Positions 39,028 through 40,205 of a stretch of DNA of 40,205 bases are shown here, one piece after another. Origin of the DNA: Opitutus sp. (GTDB lineage Bacteria > Verrucomicrobiota > Verrucomicrobiia > Opitutales > Opitutaceae). The stretch spans positions 1-40,205 of the forward strand of contig PNJQ01000032.1 in NCBI GenBank assembly GCA_013821985.1, read 5' to 3'. The notes beneath the pieces were generated by a model. It had not been told where the DNA came from, ran no database searches, and saw only the letters and a list, made by a program, of their open reading frames with translations. Position 1 is the stretch's first letter, and every line of letters starts with the position of its first letter. Position numbers and translations under genes: made by a program.

Positions 39028-40205
39028 ATGCTCTCTTTCGTTATCCGCAACACCTTCCTCACGCTCGCCGTCGCACTCGGTCTCGCCGCGGCCGGCATCT
39101 GGGGCTGGCGCAACGTGCCGGTCGATGCGATTCCCGACCTGAGTGACAATCAGGTCATCGTGTGGGCCGAGTGGCCGGGCAAGAGTCCGCAGGACATGGA
39201 CCAGCAGGTGACGTCGCGCCTCGCACGTGAGCTGCAGGGATTGCCCGGTGTCGAGACCGTGCGTGGCATGTCGCTCTACGGCGCGAGCTACCTCTACGTG
39301 ATTTTCGAGGAGCGGCGCGACCTCTACGAATGCCGCACGCGCGTGCTGGAGCGGCTCTCGCAAGTTCAGGGCCTGCTGCCGGCGGGCGTGAATCCGCGCC
39401 TTGGACCCGACGCGACGGCGATGGGACAGGTTTACGCGTTCACGCTGCAGGGCCCGCGAAGCGTGGAACAGAAGCGCTACCTGCTCGACCAGATCATCGT
39501 GCCGGCGTTGCGCGCGGTGCCGGGCGTCGCCGAAGTCGCGCCCGCTGGTGGCATGGTGCGCGAATACCAGATCGACGTCGATCCAACGCGCCTCGAGGAA
39601 CAGGCGATCACGCTCGAAATGTTGATGATGGCCGTGCAAAACGCCGGCCGGGACGTCGGTGCGATGAGCGTGGAGCAGAGCGGCGTCGAGACCATGATCC
39701 GCGGCGTCGGCTTCATCCGTTCGGTGAAGGACGTGGAGGACATCATCATCCGCGGCGACCGCGTGAAGGGCGCGGGCCTGCGGCTCGGCGACATCGCAGA
39801 AGTGCACCTCGGTGGTCAGTTCCGGCAAGGTTTGCTCGCCGACGGTTACCAGGAACATGTCGGCGCGATCATCGGCATGCGGGTGCAGGAAGATCCCAAG
39901 ACGGTGATCAACGCGGTCAAGCAACGCCTCGTCGATCTTCAGCCGACGCTGGAGCGCGAGCAGTTGAGCGCGGTGTCGTTCTACGATCGCTCGCAACTCA
40001 TCCGCGAGACGACGGCGACAGTCACGGACACTTTGCAGGAGGCGGTGATCACGACGGTGATCGTGGTCGTGGCGTTCCTGTTGCATGTGCGCGCCAGCCT
40101 CGCGGTCGCAATCAGCCTGCCGCTCGGGATGCTGTTCACATTTTTCGTCATGCATGTCGCCGGCGTCGGCGCGAACATCATGAGTCTGGCCGGCATCGCG
40201 ATCGC
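39028..40205 (+). CDS. cusA: CusA/CzcA-type heavy-metal RND efflux pump, N-terminal part (truncated by window end)
   Basis: The first 392 residues of a heavy-metal RND transporter. Features are the first transmembrane helix FLTLAVALGLAAAGIWGWRN, then VPVDAIPDLSDNQVIVWAEW, GLPGVETVRGMSLYGASYLYV, LPAGVNPRLGPDATAMGQVY and SFYDRSQLIRETTATVTDTL. The next helices include NIMSLAGIAI at the window edge. The family is about 1,030-1,050 residues, so nearly two thirds lies outside. The GPDATAMGQVY region is characteristic of Cu/Ag CusA and CzcA-type pumps; the methionine relay that would fix Cu/Ag is beyond the end. The ATG at 39028 starts the frame after a pyrimidine-rich leader. Confidence 0.93.
   Translation, partial: MLSFVIRNTFLTLAVALGLAAAGIWGWRNVPVDAIPDLSDNQVIVWAEWPGKSPQDMDQQVTSRLARELQGLPGVETVRGMSLYGASYLYVIFEERRDLYECRTRVLERLSQVQGLLPAGVNPRLGPDATAMGQVYAFTLQGPRSVEQKRYLLDQIIVPALRAVPGVAEVAPAGGMVREYQIDVDPTRLEEQAITLEMLMMAVQNAGRDVGAMSVEQSGVETMIRGVGFIRSVKDVEDIIIRGDRVKGAGLRLGDIAEVHLGGQFRQGLLADGYQEHVGAIIGMRVQEDPKTVINAVKQRLVDLQPTLEREQLSAVSFYDRSQLIRETTATVTDTLQEAVITTVIVVVAFLLHVRASLAVAISLPLGMLFTFFVMHVAGVGANIMSLAGIAI

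Overview
The window is high-GC DNA packed with genes on both strands. It most likely comes from the Opitutaceae or a near relative (Verrucomicrobiota). This is an inference from several traits seen together: a PEP-CTERM-anchored secreted protein, a long TonB-dependent receptor with an N-terminal carboxypeptidase-like domain, a type-B (cytochrome b558) succinate dehydrogenase, tandem AbgT-family permeases, and start codons preceded by pyrimidine-rich leaders instead of Shine-Dalgarno sequences. No rRNA, CRISPR array or intact insertion sequence is visible.

Layout. 1-4,900: the 3' two-fifths of carB, an intergenic inverted-repeat element, a membrane-anchored TPR protein, a PEP-CTERM protein, tRNA-Pro(TGG), a LysM protein and a Nudix hydrolase. 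4,978-10,608: a PaaK-like adenylate-forming enzyme, then sdhC-sdhA-sdhB with an ORF6N DNA-binding protein gene between sdhA and sdhB. 10,679-17,122: mostly minus-strand genes, comprising a secreted protein, a LEA-type lipoprotein, a multi-pass membrane protein and two tandem AbgT permeases. 17,188-20,808: lysA, gpsA and an intact transposase-derived protein of IS481 type that seems to have lost its catalytic acids.

20,841-29,605 looks like one functional locus: a candidate Pho box and promoter, a TonB-dependent receptor, a Tat-exported PhoD phosphodiesterase/phosphatase, a GntP-type permease, a class A acid phosphatase, a glycerate kinase and a secreted protein of unknown function. The genes are tightly spaced. 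Read together they suggest capture of phosphorylated glycerate compounds: outer-membrane import, periplasmic dephosphorylation, glycerate uptake and re-phosphorylation to phosphoglycerate. An FIG-family phosphatase follows.

30,899-40,205 is a copper/heavy-metal region. The minus-strand set runs Spy-like periplasmic sensor, ECF sigma factor with a cysteine-rich tail (CorE-like), a 62-residue cysteine-rich miniprotein, a small membrane protein, and a CopA-type P1B ATPase; three of these junctions overlap or nearly overlap. Divergent from it runs a plus-strand efflux set: a periplasmic Cys protein, a TolC-like outer membrane protein, a membrane-anchored YHS-like protein, a CusB-like adaptor with its own Cys motif, and a CusA-like RND pump cut off by the window end.
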